Below, in pieces: positions 31,113 through 45,472 of a stretch of 64,000 nt of DNA (its first letter is position 1; each line of letters begins with the position of its first letter). Origin of the DNA: Cloeon dipterum. Its lineage: Eukaryota > Arthropoda > Insecta > Ephemeroptera > Baetidae. The notes under the pieces are model-generated. The model saw only the letters and a list, made by a program, of their open reading frames with translations. It was not told the DNA's origin and did no database searches. The DNA lies in contig NC_088787.1 of the NCBI RefSeq assembly GCF_949628265.1, forward strand, positions 6,624,501-6,688,500. Direction: 5' to 3'. The translations under genes and the position numbers were made by a program.

Positions 31113-34100
31113 TCACATCAATAAAGCTTTGCTGATATGTTTGAACAAGCTTAGCCTACTTGAAAGATATTCAACTTTTTGTGGTGGAATCGGAAAAGAT
31201 TTTACAACTAAATCAAACTTTTTCTGATTTTGCCGCATTTGGTATGCGACACTTCCGGTGTCTTCACCGGATCCACAATCCAAAGCGAAACAAGATTTAG
31301 GGCTTTCCCATAAATGTGGGTCTCCGATCAAATCCCGAACACTGAAACAAAAGAAAGAATAATTATTAGAATTAGACGTAATGACGGAATATTTAACACA
31401 TATAGCTAGTTCCACATTTTTACGATATGCCATGCAAAATGTGAAATTTAAACTACAAAAAAAATATTTTAACTTACTGAATCTCCCAGTTCCACTTGAA
31501 TTTGTCGAGTCTGGGCAACGCCTCCATCGGTGCATCAACTCCGGAAAGATCACAATCAATGAATTCTAATGAATTCAGGTTTGGGCAGAGGCTGAACATG
31601 TCGCCAAGGGTGAACTCCTCGTCCGAAAAGCTGATGCCTTCCAGTGTCAGTTCTCGAAGAGCAAGGCCGTTCGTCTCCAAGAAACGCCTCACAAGCAGAT
31701 GTTCAGATCTGAAGACAGCAATCCGGGCGATTCTCAGTTCTGCACAGGTCGGAAATTCGACCCCTTCATCTTCAACGATTTCCAGTTGAAGGGACGAAAA
31801 CTAAAATTTTACAATTAATTTACTATGTTTTTCAAAGAGGATGCGATTTCTTACCCGGAGTTCCGTCACTTGTGCCAATCCTGGCAGCAAATCGAAATCT
31901 GCGAATTCCTTTGGGTCGATAGTCAAAAGGGTGTATCGCGGAAATGCTGCACAGTTCGGGAATTCTTTTATGGGCATCGTTTTTTGCATGGTCAGGTCGA
32001 TTTCCCGGAAACTGTTTGCGATGATGTTCACGAACAAAAAGTCCTCCCTGAAGGTCTCGCATGAGGGTTCGTCCAAGTAGACATGGTTCGCGTTGAATTT
32101 TTCTAATTTCTCACATTGCTGCGTGATTGCCACCACTCCAGACAAACGCACGGAAACGTCTTCGATGCGAAGGACCTCCAAGTTCTTCAGTGCGATCATC
32201 GAAGCACATTCTCTTTCCTCAAGCGTGAAGTGGCTCAGACCATTAATGGTCAAGCTCCGCACATTCGGAATATTCGAGCCAAAAGAGCTGACCAACTGAA
32301 ACAAAATATCGTTAAGTTCATATTTTGGAAATTTACCAATAATAATTACCTCTTGAAAACGCGAGTTTGACAAGCAAAGGTGGTGGCAGTTGCGGCACAT
32401 TTGCATCAAGTCTGTGGTGTCAAAGCTGACATAGTGTTTGGAGTGGATTAAAAACGGCAGACTCGCCCACAGCTTGTTGACGTGTTCATCGTTGTTGCTG
32501 CAGTGTTCGTGAGAATGGTTCTTGATATTATTCCACGATTCCTCGAGCAAATCACGCCTGACAGGACCTGAAAATAAAAAATTTTCGTTTTTGTTAAGGT
32601 TTTCGAGACGAGACTCTATTTTTTATTGATATGAAACGCCCAAATATGTTTTAAATTTTCATAACACCATGATACACTGAGATGTGTTTGTTTTGATTTT
32701 TTATCTTTCACGAAAAAAAGAATAAAAACACTCATATTTTCAATTTATTGACGAAATGAACATTTTTATCAAATTATCGTCATTAGTTAAATTATTTAAT
32801 ACTCTTCTATTTGATTTCACTTCAGAGAAAAGGAGTTTTTGTAACTTTTAAGGATTTTCATGATAATTTTCCAATCAAATAATTAAAAAATGCCCCAATT
32901 GGTTTATTTCTGATAAAAATGCATCCCTAAACATCTAAACTATATAAATTTAAGTAATTTGAAATGAAAACGATTACTGGAAAAAATCCTGGAGAAAATT
33001 GGACGTTTCAACGTTTCATTTTAGAAAATTTCTGTGGGGAAACCAGGAAAAACAAAGCTGAAATGCAAAACATTGCCTTCGCTCTAATTTCCAAATAAAA
33101 GGACGTAATAAAATTATATTTCGAGAGTTTTCAATGGCTAAAAGGGCATCATAGGCACGCGCGAGGCAGTATAAAATTTGATTTTATAGTGAGACAACTT
33201 ACCAATGGTCGAATTCACAAGGTTCTTATCGTAGCTCTCGATGTTGTCGAGCACACTTTTGATGGCCAGGCTTAAAAGGCTGTTGTTTTTCACCTGAGAA
33301 AATAAAAATGTAAAAAATTAATTAAACATAGATCACGTTTTTTAAACATTTTATGTTATTTTCTTCATGCAGCAGCAGATTTATTTTCATTATGTTGCAC
33401 TTGCGGATCAAAAAAATCAAATTACGAAATTCAAAAGAATAATTTCTCAATTTCTGTGTTATTTGGCTCAAAACCTTAAAAAAACCCGAGATAAACCTTT
33501 GCGGATGGCAAAACTGTTTGATCAAATGTTACTAGCTTTTTTTAAAAACAGGGAGAAGCTGGAGCTAACTAAATGTTATCAGACAAGCGTTTTGCGCTTC
33601 GCATCGATTGTCTTGGCAGTTTCCCGTCCCCAACATTGCACCGCGAGTGCCTGCTAGCCCGGCGGCACATAAAAATCGAAAAATCCCGTTCGCGGTTGAA
33701 AGCTGTTTGCCGTGTGTCTTGAACTTTGCCAGAATTTCCGAAAAAATAATTAAAATTCGGCCCTTGATAGGGTTTCAGGTTGGGGTACCTTGAAAAAGGT
33801 CAAATGCCGGGTTTTAGCCCCTCGCGAGCCCTATTGATTGAGGGTTCGTAGTCGACGCTGCGACGATGGTCGAATTTTCCCAAAAATAAATCATTTTCGT
33901 CTCGGCCTGCAAAATAAATTCCTTTTGCTGCGCACGAAAACCCTTATAAAATCAATTTGGATCTGCAAAACCACTGAAAATCGAGATTCAGACATCCATG
34001 TTCGCACTCGTGCTCATCCGATCGCCAAAATAAAAATTTACAGCCCCGGGGCTTGGCGGCGCCCTCGCGCGTATTTTTGAAGTCCGCAATTGCAAAATCG

Positions 34101-34849
34101 GAATTTTCATTCCTCCGCCGTAATTCGCCTTTTAGCATAAACTTAATGAAAATCGGTTTGCATACAATATTCGCCAACCGGAAGAGTGCTGAGTGGTCAT
34201 CGTGGCCAAAAAATTTTTTACTAATTAATTCCACATTTTTATTTTCCCGTGTTAAGCTTAAAATATTCCGCTCCACGCGCCAGATTTTATTGACATTTAA
34301 TTGCCGTATTTTATGAGTTCCATTTAAAATTCCGGGTCTCCGAGCGCGAACCTTGGAAATCGGGAACCGCGGGACCAGACCGGGAGCGAGTGGTCATTAA
34401 ATCTTGGGAGGCGGGTCAAAGCCGGGACAAGACAGAAGCGGGAGCAGTTTTACATTCCAGATAAACGCTTTAGTTCTGATTTATTAAAAAAATTATATTT
34501 ATATTTTTTAGACTGTTTTTGACTAAGAAATGGTTGACATTAGTTGTTAAAAATTGCCAAATATGTTTCAAAACATTAAAAATACCTTGAATTAAATTAA
34601 TAATAATTAACAAATTTATAATTTTGCTGATTTAGCGGATTCTTGATTTTGGTGTGAAAAAAATTAAGGATAGTCTCTTGTGCAGCCAATTTTCATGAGT
34701 CCTTCTTTCCGGTCGTGAGAACTTTAACTTAAAATCGGCATAATTATTTGAGGTCGAAAGAAATCATTTGAAAAGTTGGATAGGAATTAACGGTTAAGCG
34801 ACAGAAATCAAGGTGAAAATGGACGAGATTCGAAAATTGGTCTTACCAT
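31113..34849 (-). CDS. Leucine-rich-repeat protein, copy 2 (434 aa)
   Basis: Exons: 34849-34847 (ATG), 33293-33203, 32567-32350, 32295-31855, 31800-31478, 31341-31113; 1305 nt, open throughout. Same architecture as copy 1. Differences: exon 3 is two codons longer (CRNCHHLCLSN), exon 4 two codons shorter, and the final exon stops after KALLM because the stretch coding for the Cys tail in copies 1 and 4 has acquired stops. LRR motifs NLEVLRIEDVSV and CPNLNSLEFIDCDLSG are kept. The 54-nt intron 32296-32349 is in frame and stop-free here, as in copy 1. Intron 1 (33294-34846) lacks the internal duplication of copies 1 and 4. Probably intracellular; function unknown. Confidence 0.85.
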
Positions 34850-36230
34850 TTTTAATGATTTTGAGAAGGTAGAGCAGCGCTTGCAGGAGCAGGAGAGACA
34901 GACAACGTGTTGCACGGGATGCGACCAAACAAGCACTAAAAGCCGCGCTGCGCTCCTGCGCTCCTTCCTGACAGACTCCTTCTTCTGCCAGTACGCATGC
35001 TCAGTGATATGGATGCCAGGTGCTTTTATGTTAAAAACCTGAGCTTTCTCCTTTAAATATTATGATGTTTCAAAATTTTGGTGAAAAGAGTAGGAAATAC
35101 AAATTTATATTAGTATATTTTGGCATTCAAAATTATGAAAATATACGGGAAAAACGGCATGGGGGTTGCTAACACTGCACCTGGCAACCCTGGGTCCAAC
35201 TGAGGCAACATAATATTCCCTCTGCCGCGCGTTTCTATCCCTGTAACGCCGAGCTCCAGGGCCGCGGCCAAAGTGGGCCAACCGGAGTTCCACCCAATAT
35301 TTCCAAATCTTCACTGTTGCTGCCAAAATTTTATTTCGTGGTTTTTCTGTGTTGAGACTGAAGGCAACACATGCTCATGTTATTCAATTCCTACTTTTGG
35401 CTAAAATAATTTCAAAATCCAAGGAAAAATCATAAAAAATATCGAAAAATAAGTTTCTACTCTTTAAGGCTTGTTGCATACCCACACACTTACATTTTTT
35501 TTCTCGAATTGTGTCTAAAAAGTAAGCGCGCAGCGATGCAGCGCGAGCGAGGCCTAACTTTCCTGCTCAATATGGGCCGAGTGAAGTTTCAGGCTCAAAT
35601 TAACCCCGAGCGGACCGATTCTTTTCTAAAAGCTAACGTGTACCTGACCGAAATTAATGGGTTTTCGACGCCGAAACCGGGTGTCTGCAGACGAAATATT
35701 GACCGGCCGGGGGAGCGGGGGGGTTTCGGTGGTAGTGGGCCGCGGAGGCTCGGTGGACCCCGGTTAAAAATTAAGCGCCAGTTTTAAATTTCACTGACTG
35801 GGCTTAATTGAAAAATTTTTTCCATCAGTTGAATCTCGTCTGCACTGATTTAAAAAATTTAAACAGGCGTGAAATATTTTAATTGAGCCGCGACATTCCT
35901 GAGTATTTACGTGATTCCCCAAATGGGTGCAACAATGGCCTTTTTCATACAATGGATTAACCCTCAATGCCAGCTAACAATAAGCTGACTCACCAGCAGC
36001 GCGCAGAGGGTGTCTCGACTGTCATGTCATCTTCCCAGAGGAAGCGAATGTTTTTTTTCTGAAAATTAATTTACTATTGTTGTGCTTAGGCAAGAAGAAT
36101 TTGCAGCTGCATCCCATTTCCGTCCGGACATCAGTGTGACCACCCAGGTAGCACACAAAGTGTCACTCAGACATCACTATCATGTCAAAATTTTACTTTT
36201 GTGATATCAGAAAATGACATTTACAATAAT

Positions 36231-36472
36231 GCATTGAAAGACTGTTCAGCGGCACAGTTTCCTTCCAAGTGTAAGGCGTATGTGAGTGCGTGTTTCTAGT
36301 GCAGCTTAATTCCCCTCCTTTCAAGGCCCATTCCGGCTCTGCCCTCCCGGGTAGAGTTTTCGCGAGGTGTTTTTTCCAGGAATGGTGCCTTTTCTCACTG
36401 TGCTTTATATTTTTAGTTTTAACAAATTGTTTTTTAACATGTATGTGCATATCTTTTGGTGAGAATAAACTG
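36231..36472 (+). mobile_element. LINE 3' fragment (unit 2)
   Basis: Duplicate of 26637-26878 carried along in the tandem unit, not an independent insertion. 36473 to about 38040 has no supportable gene. Confidence 0.5.
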
Positions 36473-38044
36473 GCCACGAGCACTGGAGACTGGAAAACTA
36501 TTTTTGCACGCAGTCACACATCGTCAATAACGAAGCAGCCGCTTTATTTTCAATAGTTATCTTGCGTGCCGGCGCCATAAAAGTGGAGCCTGTGTTTTTT
36601 CTGCTCCTCCGCACCGACTTCGTAAAAGAGGTTGATTTCTCGTCTGCTGCGACTTTTGTTATCGGTACCGAGAGGATGCCCTTTAAATAATTTATTGCAT
36701 AAATCTAAAATTAACAAATTTGTGTGTGTGAATGCAGCCGGCTCACTTGAAGCTCGAAAAATTAATGAAAACTCCCTTCGCTTGGAAGAAGCTTTTCGCT
36801 GGCAATTTGTTTCGTCCTCAACTTTAATTTTTTGTTGACAGGTGCGGAAAATTTATTGAATTTTTCAAAAGATCAACTCAAACGACTACTCATTATTTTG
36901 TAAAATGCCCCGTTAGGAATATAAATATATTAAAAGGGGATTAGAAAGTGACCAAGATCAACTGCTAAATAAGTTAGTAATTTTCATGGGAAAATCATAC
37001 TAATTGCGGGTGGCGAAAGTAAAGAAGAGGCAGGAAATAGACCACAAAGATAAAAAAAACAGACGAAAAAAACAGAATTGACAGTTGAAGTGTTGAGGCA
37101 GCTGTGCTACACATTTCTGAATATCGGGAAATCTCTTCTAAATTTTTAAAAACGAGGAAGAGGCGAATCGTTGTAGATTTTTCCAAAAAAAAAAAATGGA
37201 TATTTATTAAATGTTCCCAAGAAATTCTCTATCAATTTTTAGAAAGTTGAAACCTTTGAAGATTACCCGAGCCGACTTCGTCTTAAAATAAATTTTAATT
37301 TGTGACCCTTCTCATCCGCGCTCTGTATTGGGGGACGTGCAAGCCTGAGCAATTAATAATTTACCTGGTGCACTATTTCTTCAGTTTCCAAAAGAGTTCA
37401 GTTTACACGATTTTATTGCCCAGGCGGCGTCTTTTATGTCTTACCACCGCCAGCAGCACGCAATTTTTCATATTTTAGGGTTACTGTGCAACCTCCACAG
37501 TTCGTATTTTCTCTGCCTCGGCAGTTGCCATCTCGCATCCCAGAGAATTATAACAATAACCTTTTTACACAATGCGACTGCGATGACTCAGCCTTGCCGC
37601 TTCACAACCAACGCACAAGGGTGCCTCGATATTTCTCCTCCAAATTTTGTCAAATAAGTCGCTTTGCCACCAAAAACCAGTGTATTTTTTTCTGGAAATT
37701 AATTTATTGTCGTCTTTGTTGTTATAAATGCGAAATAATTTGCATTTCCGTCAGAGCAGTGGTGAGCCTTCCAAAGTTTTGGTCTACGGTCGTATTTTAG
37801 ATGACCGATTTTTTTACTGCCAGACATCTTGGGTGGTCAACTGTCAGTGAGAGATTTACGAGACAAGCTGAGCATTAAATACACGGCAATTCCATCCGCC
37901 AGCTAGGGGGTGCAAGGTCAGTTTCGAGGGACATCAAAGGTTTTTGTCAGTTGAAAGAACGCGTTGCTGGGCGAGAATAAAGTGTGCTTGACAAAAAAAA
38001 CGCTTTTAAAGGAAATATAAGAAAAAGCAAAATTCTTAGAAATC

Positions 38045-39041
38045 AAGCTGAACTACTTGTTGATGGATGTCGGCTGGCCTCGGGTCTACAGGCTCGCGTT
38101 GGGGCAGATCAGGCCGAAGAGTGCTATGTCACGACGTATAGCAGACAGAAAATGCCGCCCGCTTGAAAAGAATAACAAGATCCACTTTGCATCCTCAGAA
38201 AATTATCTAAAATTCCAATAAATAGAATAAAAGTACAGAATGTATTTTACTTTAAACCAATCACTTTAAATCCCAAGCATCTGAACAGGGTTGAGAAGAA
38301 AAATATTGAAATTTATTCCCGATTTCTCTCAAATAAAAGGGAAACAGGCCATGTTAAACAAAAATAATAATAAAGTTAGTCCCTGGTGACGTCTCTGTCT
38401 CTGTGGATCAAGACGAGCGAGTTTCGGCGATCCAATCCTTTACAGGTATTGCGGTTCGCGGTATTTCCTTATTTTTTACTCATAATTCTGCAACTTTGTT
38501 TAATAGAATACTATTTCAAAGATAAATCAGACTATTGAATAAAAGATTAATGAAAATATTTTATATTCATTGAAGTGGAATTCCTTTTTGGAGCCTGAAA
38601 CTGCCAAAAACAGTCAGAATGATCACATCAAAAACGAATATCGAACTTTTGCGTAAATTACTTCTTGGGATTGAATTTTAATTTGATTTCCTTACTCCTA
38701 CCTAACTTTTCTAAAGCAGTGAAGAAACTAATAATTTATAACATTTATAGCTTTTAGTAATTAATACAATGTAAATTAATTACAGCTTTAACTACTGATT
38801 TGAAATTTGAATTTTGTAATTGAAAAAGAGATTGGTAGAGCCGTCAAAACTTACTCCTAAAAATGTAATCGTCAAAAACCCATTACAATATATCCCAATC
38901 CTGCAATAAATGGCTGTTATATATTTTATTGAATCCTGAAAAATGTTTTAGGAAGGAAGAAACTTGATCTACTACATCTAGTGCTCTGCCTAGCTAATCG
39001 AAGAGTGGGTTTTGAGGAAAGATTTTGTTTTCAGATAGAAT
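38045..39041 (+). pseudogene. Decayed Mth-like 5' region in duplication unit 2
   Basis: Duplicate of 28450-29446, with the same deletions (CRE and ectodomain exons gone) and the same exon 3 start remnant. Confidence 0.65.
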
Positions 39042-39245
39042 AACGCAACAAGATCATCGTTATACATTTACTTTTATTTAAGCATAAAATAATTTAATTT
39101 ATTCCTGAAAGGTTTGTTAGACAAATTATTCATCTTCCCCAGGGAAGCAAATAAAATGCTTAAGAATTAATCGGCAAGTGTTAACAAAAAGGGCGAAACT
39201 GCCTTTTTGTGACCCGTTAAAAATATTTAAGAGAAAAAAATTCAA

Positions 39246-40515
39246 TCACCAAATAGAGATTTCCTGCGTTTCGGCCGCCTGCTGCTGCTGCTGTTGTCTG
39301 CGTCTGTGTCCGAGGCCGAGCAGGTTGTTGAGCGGCCCGCCGTTGAGCAGCCAGCCGAGTGGCCGCCGGACGGGCTGCTCGTTGTCGGTTTTCTGCGGCC
39401 GCGGAGTGCGGATCCACGCCGGGCTGAGCACGAACGGCCGCTGCGTCGGCCGCTTCTTCTTCGGCCGCCGCGTTGTCGTCGTCGTGGTCGGCGGAGGCCG
39501 CGTAGCCGCCGCGTGGCCGCCGGCCTGTGCCCCACCGAAGGATCCGGCCTGCGAGGAGCCGCCGTTGGCGCCGAAAGTGGCCGTTTGCGAGCCGGCGTTG
39601 GCCGCCGAGTGGCCGCCGCCGGCCTGCGCGCTGCCGTAGCCGGCGCCGAGACTGGCGCCGCCGTTGGCGCCGAATGTGGCCGTCTGGGTGCCCGCGTTGG
39701 CGGTGGCGTGGCCGTTGTTCACCGAGGCGCCGGCCGTGCCTGCGGCCAAAGAGGCGCCGCCGTTCGAGCCGAAACTGGCAGACTGGGAGCCGGGGTTTGA
39801 TGTTATACCTGAAATTTTCAGGTGGGCTGTTGGTTTACTAGGGCCCTTAAAGATTTAAGCAAACGTCGAGACAAATTTTTTTTTCTTTCACCAACAATTT
39901 CAAAGCCAATTAAAATTTTCCTTCTATTTTTCTAAACAAAATACATAGAAATTGCTTGATTGGAAAATAATAATTCGCCTTTGTATGGAAGTTAGGGCGA
40001 ATAAAATCCTCCTAGTTAAGATTAGAAATGCATGATAAATTTTTGTAAATTATGATATTTGGATAAAAAAAGCCCACTTAAAACATCCTTTTAATATTAA
40101 AATCAATTTTTTGATTTAAAAAACAACGAGTAAAATATTCATGTTAAATTAAAACACCAGACATTTAAAAATTTTTTTAGTGTTTAAAATAGCAAACTTT
40201 CACCCAAAATTCAGATGGGCCACCGCGATAACTAATAGCAATCAATAACCCCAAGTTTTTTCTTTTAAAAAAATCAGTTCTGCAAAAAAATTGTATTTTC
40301 ACAAACCTGCGAAGATCCGTTTTGGCTCCAAAAGTGGCCGTCTGCGATCCTGCATTGGCCGCCGACTGGCCGTTGTTGCTGTTGGCTCCTGAGTGAGAGG
40401 CAGAAATGGAAGACGAGCCATCGGAGCCGAAAGTGGCCGTCTGCGAGCCGGCGTTGGTGGCGCTGAGCGAGGCGCCGCCATTCTTGTTGAAGTTGGCCGT
40501 ATAGGTACCCAGCAC
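39246..40515 (-). CDS. 33-residue-repeat protein, 5'-incomplete (unit 2)
   Basis: The coding segments 40515-40312 and 39801-39246 show no differences from unit 1: the same 33-residue repeats, basic linker, GGPLNNLLGLG motif, poly-Gln run and stop, with the same missing 5' end and uncertain junction. It lies directly downstream of LRR copy 3. Confidence 0.5.
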
Positions 40516-40707
40516 GTTATAATTTTTTTGCTCTTTTTATTCCTGTCCGTACTTTATTAATTTATTATATCAAGTCACAAATCTCATGGAAAGGTAATGA
40601 AGTAATAATCAGTCCAAAAGTAAAATTATAAATAAGCAAAGTTTTATTATTTACATAAAATACAGACACAATTTATTTCACAAGGGGGAGAACAACAGGA
40701 ATCGCTA

Positions 40708-43700
40708 TCACATCAATAAAGCTTTGCTGATATGTTTGAACAAGCTTAGCCTACTTGAAAGATATTCAACTTTTTGTGGTGGAATCGGAAAAGATTTTAC
40801 AACTAAATCAAACTTTTTCTGATTTTGCCGCATTTGGTATGCGACACTTCCGGTGTCTTCACCGGATCCACAATCCAAAGCGAAACAAGATTTAGGGCTT
40901 TCCCATAAATGTGGGTCTCCGATCAAATCCCGAACACTGAAACAAAAGAAAGAATAATTATTAGAATTAGACGTAATGACGGAATATTTAACACATATAG
41001 CTAGTTCCACATTTTTACGATATGCCATGCAAAATGTGAAATTTAAACTACAAAAAAAATATTTTAACTTACTGAATCTCCCAGTTCCACTTGAATTTGT
41101 CGAGTCTGGGCAACGCCTCCATCGGTGCATCAACTCCGGAAAGATCACAATCAATGAATTCTAATGAATTCAGGTTTGGGCAGAGGCTGAACATGTCGCC
41201 AAGGGTGAACTCCTCGTCCGAAAAGCTGATGCCTTCCAGTGTCAGTTCTCGAAGAGCAAGGCCGTTCGTCTCCAAGAAACGCCTCACAAGCAGATGTTCA
41301 GATCTGAAGACAGCAATCCGGGCGATTCTCAGTTCTGCACAGGTCGGAAATTCGACCCCTTCATCTTCAACGATTTCCAGTTGAAGGGACGAAAACTAAA
41401 ATTTTACAATTAATTTACTATGTTTTTCAAAGAGGATGCGATTTCTTACCCGGAGTTCCGTCACTTGTGCCAATCCTGGCAGCAAATCGAAATCTGCGAA
41501 TTCCTTTGGGTCGATAGTCAAAAGGGTGTATCGCGGAAATGCTGCACAGTTCGGGAATTCTTTTATGGGCATCGTTTTTTGCATGGTCAGGTCGATTTCC
41601 CGGAAACTGTTTGCGATGATGTTCACGAACAAAAAGTCCTCCCTGAAGGTCTCGCATGAGGGTTCGTCCAAGTAGACATGGTTCGCGTTGAATTTTTCTA
41701 ATTTCTCACATTGCTGCGTGATTGCCACCACTCCAGACAAACGCACGGAAACGTCTTCGATGCGAAGGACCTCCAAGTTCTTCAGTGCGATCATCGAAGC
41801 ACATTCTCTTTCCTCAAGCGTGAAGTGGCTCAGACCATTAATGGTCAAGCTCCGCACATTCGGAATATTCGAGCCAAAAGAGCTGACCAACTGAAACAAA
41901 ATATCGTTAAGTTCATATTTTGGAAATTTACCAATAATAATTACCTCTTGAAAACGCGAGTTTGACAAGCAAAGGTGGTGGCAGTTGCGGCACATTTGCA
42001 TCAAGTCTGTGGTGTCAAAGCTGACATAGTGTTTGGAGTGGATTAAAAACGGCAGACTCGCCCACAGCTTGTTGACGTGTTCATCGTTGTTGCTGCAGTG
42101 TTCGTGAGAATGGTTCTTGATATTATTCCACGATTCCTCGAGCAAATCACGCCTGACAGGACCTGAAAATAAAAAATTTTCGTTTTTGTTAAGGTTTTCG
42201 AGACGAGACTCTATTTTTTATTGATATGAAACGCCCAAATATGTTTTAAATTTTCATAACACCATGATACACTGAGATGTGTTTGTTTTGATTTTTTATC
42301 TTTCACGAAAAAAAGAATAAAAACACTCATATTTTCAATTTATTGACGAAATGAACATTTTTATCAAATTATCGTCATTAGTTAAATTATTTAATACTCT
42401 TCTATTTGATTTCACTTCAGAGAAAAGGAGTTTTTGTAACTTTTAAGGATTTTCATGATAATTTTCCAATCAAATAATTAAAAAATGCCCCAATTGGTTT
42501 ATTTCTGATAAAAATGCATCCCTAAACATCTAAACTATATAAATTTAAGTAATTTGAAATGAAAACGATTACTGGAAAAAATCCTGGAGAAAATTGGACG
42601 TTTCAACGTTTCATTTTAGAAAATTTCTGTGGGGAAACCAGGAAAAACAAAGCTGAAATGCAAAACATTGCCTTCGCTCTAATTTCCAAATAAAAGGACG
42701 TAATAAAATTATATTTCGAGAGTTTTCAATGGCTAAAAGGGCATCATAGGCACGCGCGAGGCAGTATAAAATTTGATTTTATAGTGAGACAACTTACCAA
42801 TGGTCGAATTCACAAGGTTCTTATCGTAGCTCTCGATGTTGTCGAGCACACTTTTGATGGCCAGGCTTAAAAGGCTGTTGTTTTTCACCTGAGAAAATAA
42901 AAATGTAAAAAATTAATTAAACATAGATCACGTTTTTTAAACATTTTATGTTATTTTCTTCATGCAGCAGCAGATTTATTTTCATTATGTTGCACTTGCG
43001 GATCAAAAAAATCAAATTACGAAATTCAAAAGAATAATTTCTCAATTTCTGTGTTATTTGGCTCAAAACCTTAAAAAAACCCGAGATAAACCTTTGCGGA
43101 TGGCAAAACTGTTTGATCAAATGTTACTAGCTTTTTTTAAAAACAGGGAGAAGCTGGAGCTAACTAAATGTTATCAGACAAGCGTTTTGCGCTTCGCATC
43201 GATTGTCTTGGCAGTTTCCCGTCCCCAACATTGCACCGCGAGTGCCTGCTAGCCCGGCGGCACATAAAAATCGAAAAATCCCGTTCGCGGTTGAAAGCTG
43301 TTTGCCGTGTGTCTTGAACTTTGCCAGAATTTCCGAAAAAATAATTAAAATTCGGCCCTTGATAGGGTTTCAGGTTGGGGTACCTTGAAAAAGGTCAAAT
43401 GCCGGGTTTTAGCCCCTCGCGAGCCCTATTGATTGAGGGTTCGTAGTCGACGCTGCGACGATGGTCGAATTTTCCCAAAAATAAATCATTTTCGTCTCGG
43501 CCTGCAAAATAAATTCCTTTTGCTGCGCACGAAAACCCTTATAAAATCAATTTGGATCTGCAAAACCACTGAAAATCGAGATTCAGACATCCATGTTCGC
43601 ACTCGTGCTCATCCGATCGCCAAAATAAAAATTTACAGCCCCGGGGCTTGGCGGCGCCCTCGCGCGTATTTTTGAAGTCCGCAATTGCAAAATCGGAATT

Positions 43701-44444
43701 TTCATTCCTCCGCCGTAATTCGCCTTTTAGCATAAACTTAATGAAAATCGGTTTGCATACAATATTCGCCAACCGGAAGAGTGCTGAGTGGTCATCGTGG
43801 CCAAAAAATTTTTTACTAATTAATTCCACATTTTTATTTTCCCGTGTTAAGCTTAAAATATTCCGCTCCACGCGCCAGATTTTATTGACATTTAATTGCC
43901 GTATTTTATGAGTTCCATTTAAAATTCCGGGTCTCCGAGCGCGAACCTTGGAAATCGGGAACCGCGGGACCAGACCGGGAGCGAGTGGTCATTAAATCTT
44001 GGGAGGCGGGTCAAAGCCGGGACAAGACAGAAGCGGGAGCAGTTTTGCTTTCCAGATAAACGCTTTAGTTCTGATTTATTAAAAAAATTATATTTATATT
44101 TTTTAGACTGTTTTTGACTAAGAAATGGTTGACATTAGTTGTTAAAAATTGCCAAATATGTTTCAAAACATTAAAAATACCTTGAATTAAATTAATAATA
44201 ATTAACAAATTTATAATTTTGCTGATTTAGCGGATTCTTGATTTTGGTGTGAAAAAAATTAAGGATAGTCTCTTGTGCAGCCAATTTTCATGAGTCCTTC
44301 TTTCCGGTCGTGAGAACTTTAACTTAAAATCGGCATAATTATTTGAGGTCGAAAGAAATCATTTGAAAAGTTGGATAGGAATTAACGGTTAAGCGACAGA
44401 AATCAAGGTGAAAATGGACGAGATTCGAAAATTGGTCTTACCAT
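40708..44444 (-). CDS. Leucine-rich-repeat protein, copy 3 (434 aa)
   Basis: Exons: 44444-44442 (ATG), 42888-42798, 42162-41945, 41890-41450, 41395-41073, 40936-40708. The predicted protein looks identical to copy 2 across all the long exons, so the two are a recently duplicated pair. It has the short C-terminus without the Cys tail and the in-frame 54-nt intron at 41891-41944. Whether both copies are expressed cannot be told from sequence. Confidence 0.85.
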
Positions 44445-45472
44445 TTTTAATGATTTTGAGAAGGTAGAGCAGCGCTTGCAGGAGCAGGAGAGACAGACAA
44501 CGTGTTGCACGGGATGCGACCAAACAAGCACTAAAAGCCGCGCTGCGCTCCTGCGCTCCTTCCTGACAGACTCCTTCTTCTGCCAGTACGCATGCCCAGT
44601 GATATGGATGCCAGGTGCTTTTATGTTAAAAACCTGAGCTTTCTCCTTTAAATATTATGATGTTTCAAAATTTTGGTGAAAAGAGTAGGAAATACAAATT
44701 TATATTAGTATATTTTGGCATTCAAAATTATGAAAATATACGGGAAAAACGGCATGGGGGTTGCTAACACTGCACCTGGCAACCCTGGGTCCAACTGAGG
44801 CAACATAATATTCCCTCTGCCGCGCGTTTCTATCCCTGTAACGCCGAGCTCCAGGGCCGCGGCCAAAGTGGGCCAACCGGAGTTCCACCCAATATTTCCA
44901 AATCTTCACTGTTGCTGCCAAAATTTTATTTCGTGGTTTTTCTGTGTTGAGACTGAAGGCAACACATGCTCATGTTATTCAATTCCTACTTTTGGCTAAA
45001 ATAATTTCAAAATCCAAGGAAAAATCATAAAAAATATCGAAAAATAAGTTTCTACTCTTTAAGGCTTGTTGCATACCCACACACTTACATTTTTTTTCTC
45101 GAATTGTGTCTAAAAAGTAAGCGCGCAGCGATGCAGCGCGAGCGAGGCCTAACTTTCCTGCTCAATATGGGCCGAGTGAAGTTTCAGGCTCAAATTAACC
45201 CCGAGCGGACCGATTCTTTTCTAAAAGCTAACGTGTACCTGACCGAAATTAATGGGTTTTCGACGCCGAAACCGGGTGTCTGCAGACGAAATATTGACCG
45301 GCCGGGGGAGCGGGGGGGTTTCGGTGGTAGTGGGCCGCGGAGGCTCGGTGGACCCCGGTTAAAAATTAAGCGCCAGTTTTAAATTTCACTGACTGGGCTT
45401 AATTGAAAAATTTTTTCCATCAGTTGAATCTCGTCTGCACTGATTTAAAAAATTTAAACAGGCGTGAAATAT

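Larger units (their letters stand above)
26281..35875. repeat. 9.59-kb tandem duplication, unit 1
   Basis: Almost identical to 35876-45472 at an offset of 9591-9595 bp. Differences are few, for example a run-length change at 26952 against 36546, a few bases near 28191-28240 against 37782-37835, and short changes near 34455 and 34991. The unit holds a LINE 3' fragment, a decayed Mth 5' region, the repeat-protein fragment and LRR copy 2. The breakpoint lies within or close to GAAATATTTTAATTGAGCC. Confidence 0.85.
35876..45472. repeat. 9.59-kb tandem duplication, unit 2
   Basis: Near-identical to 26281-35875, in the same orientation and directly adjacent. The few differences outside coding segments indicate a very recent duplication, or possibly an assembly or haplotype artefact. 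The junction with the next, more diverged block is at about 45470, again at AATATTTTAATTGAGCC. Confidence 0.85.
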
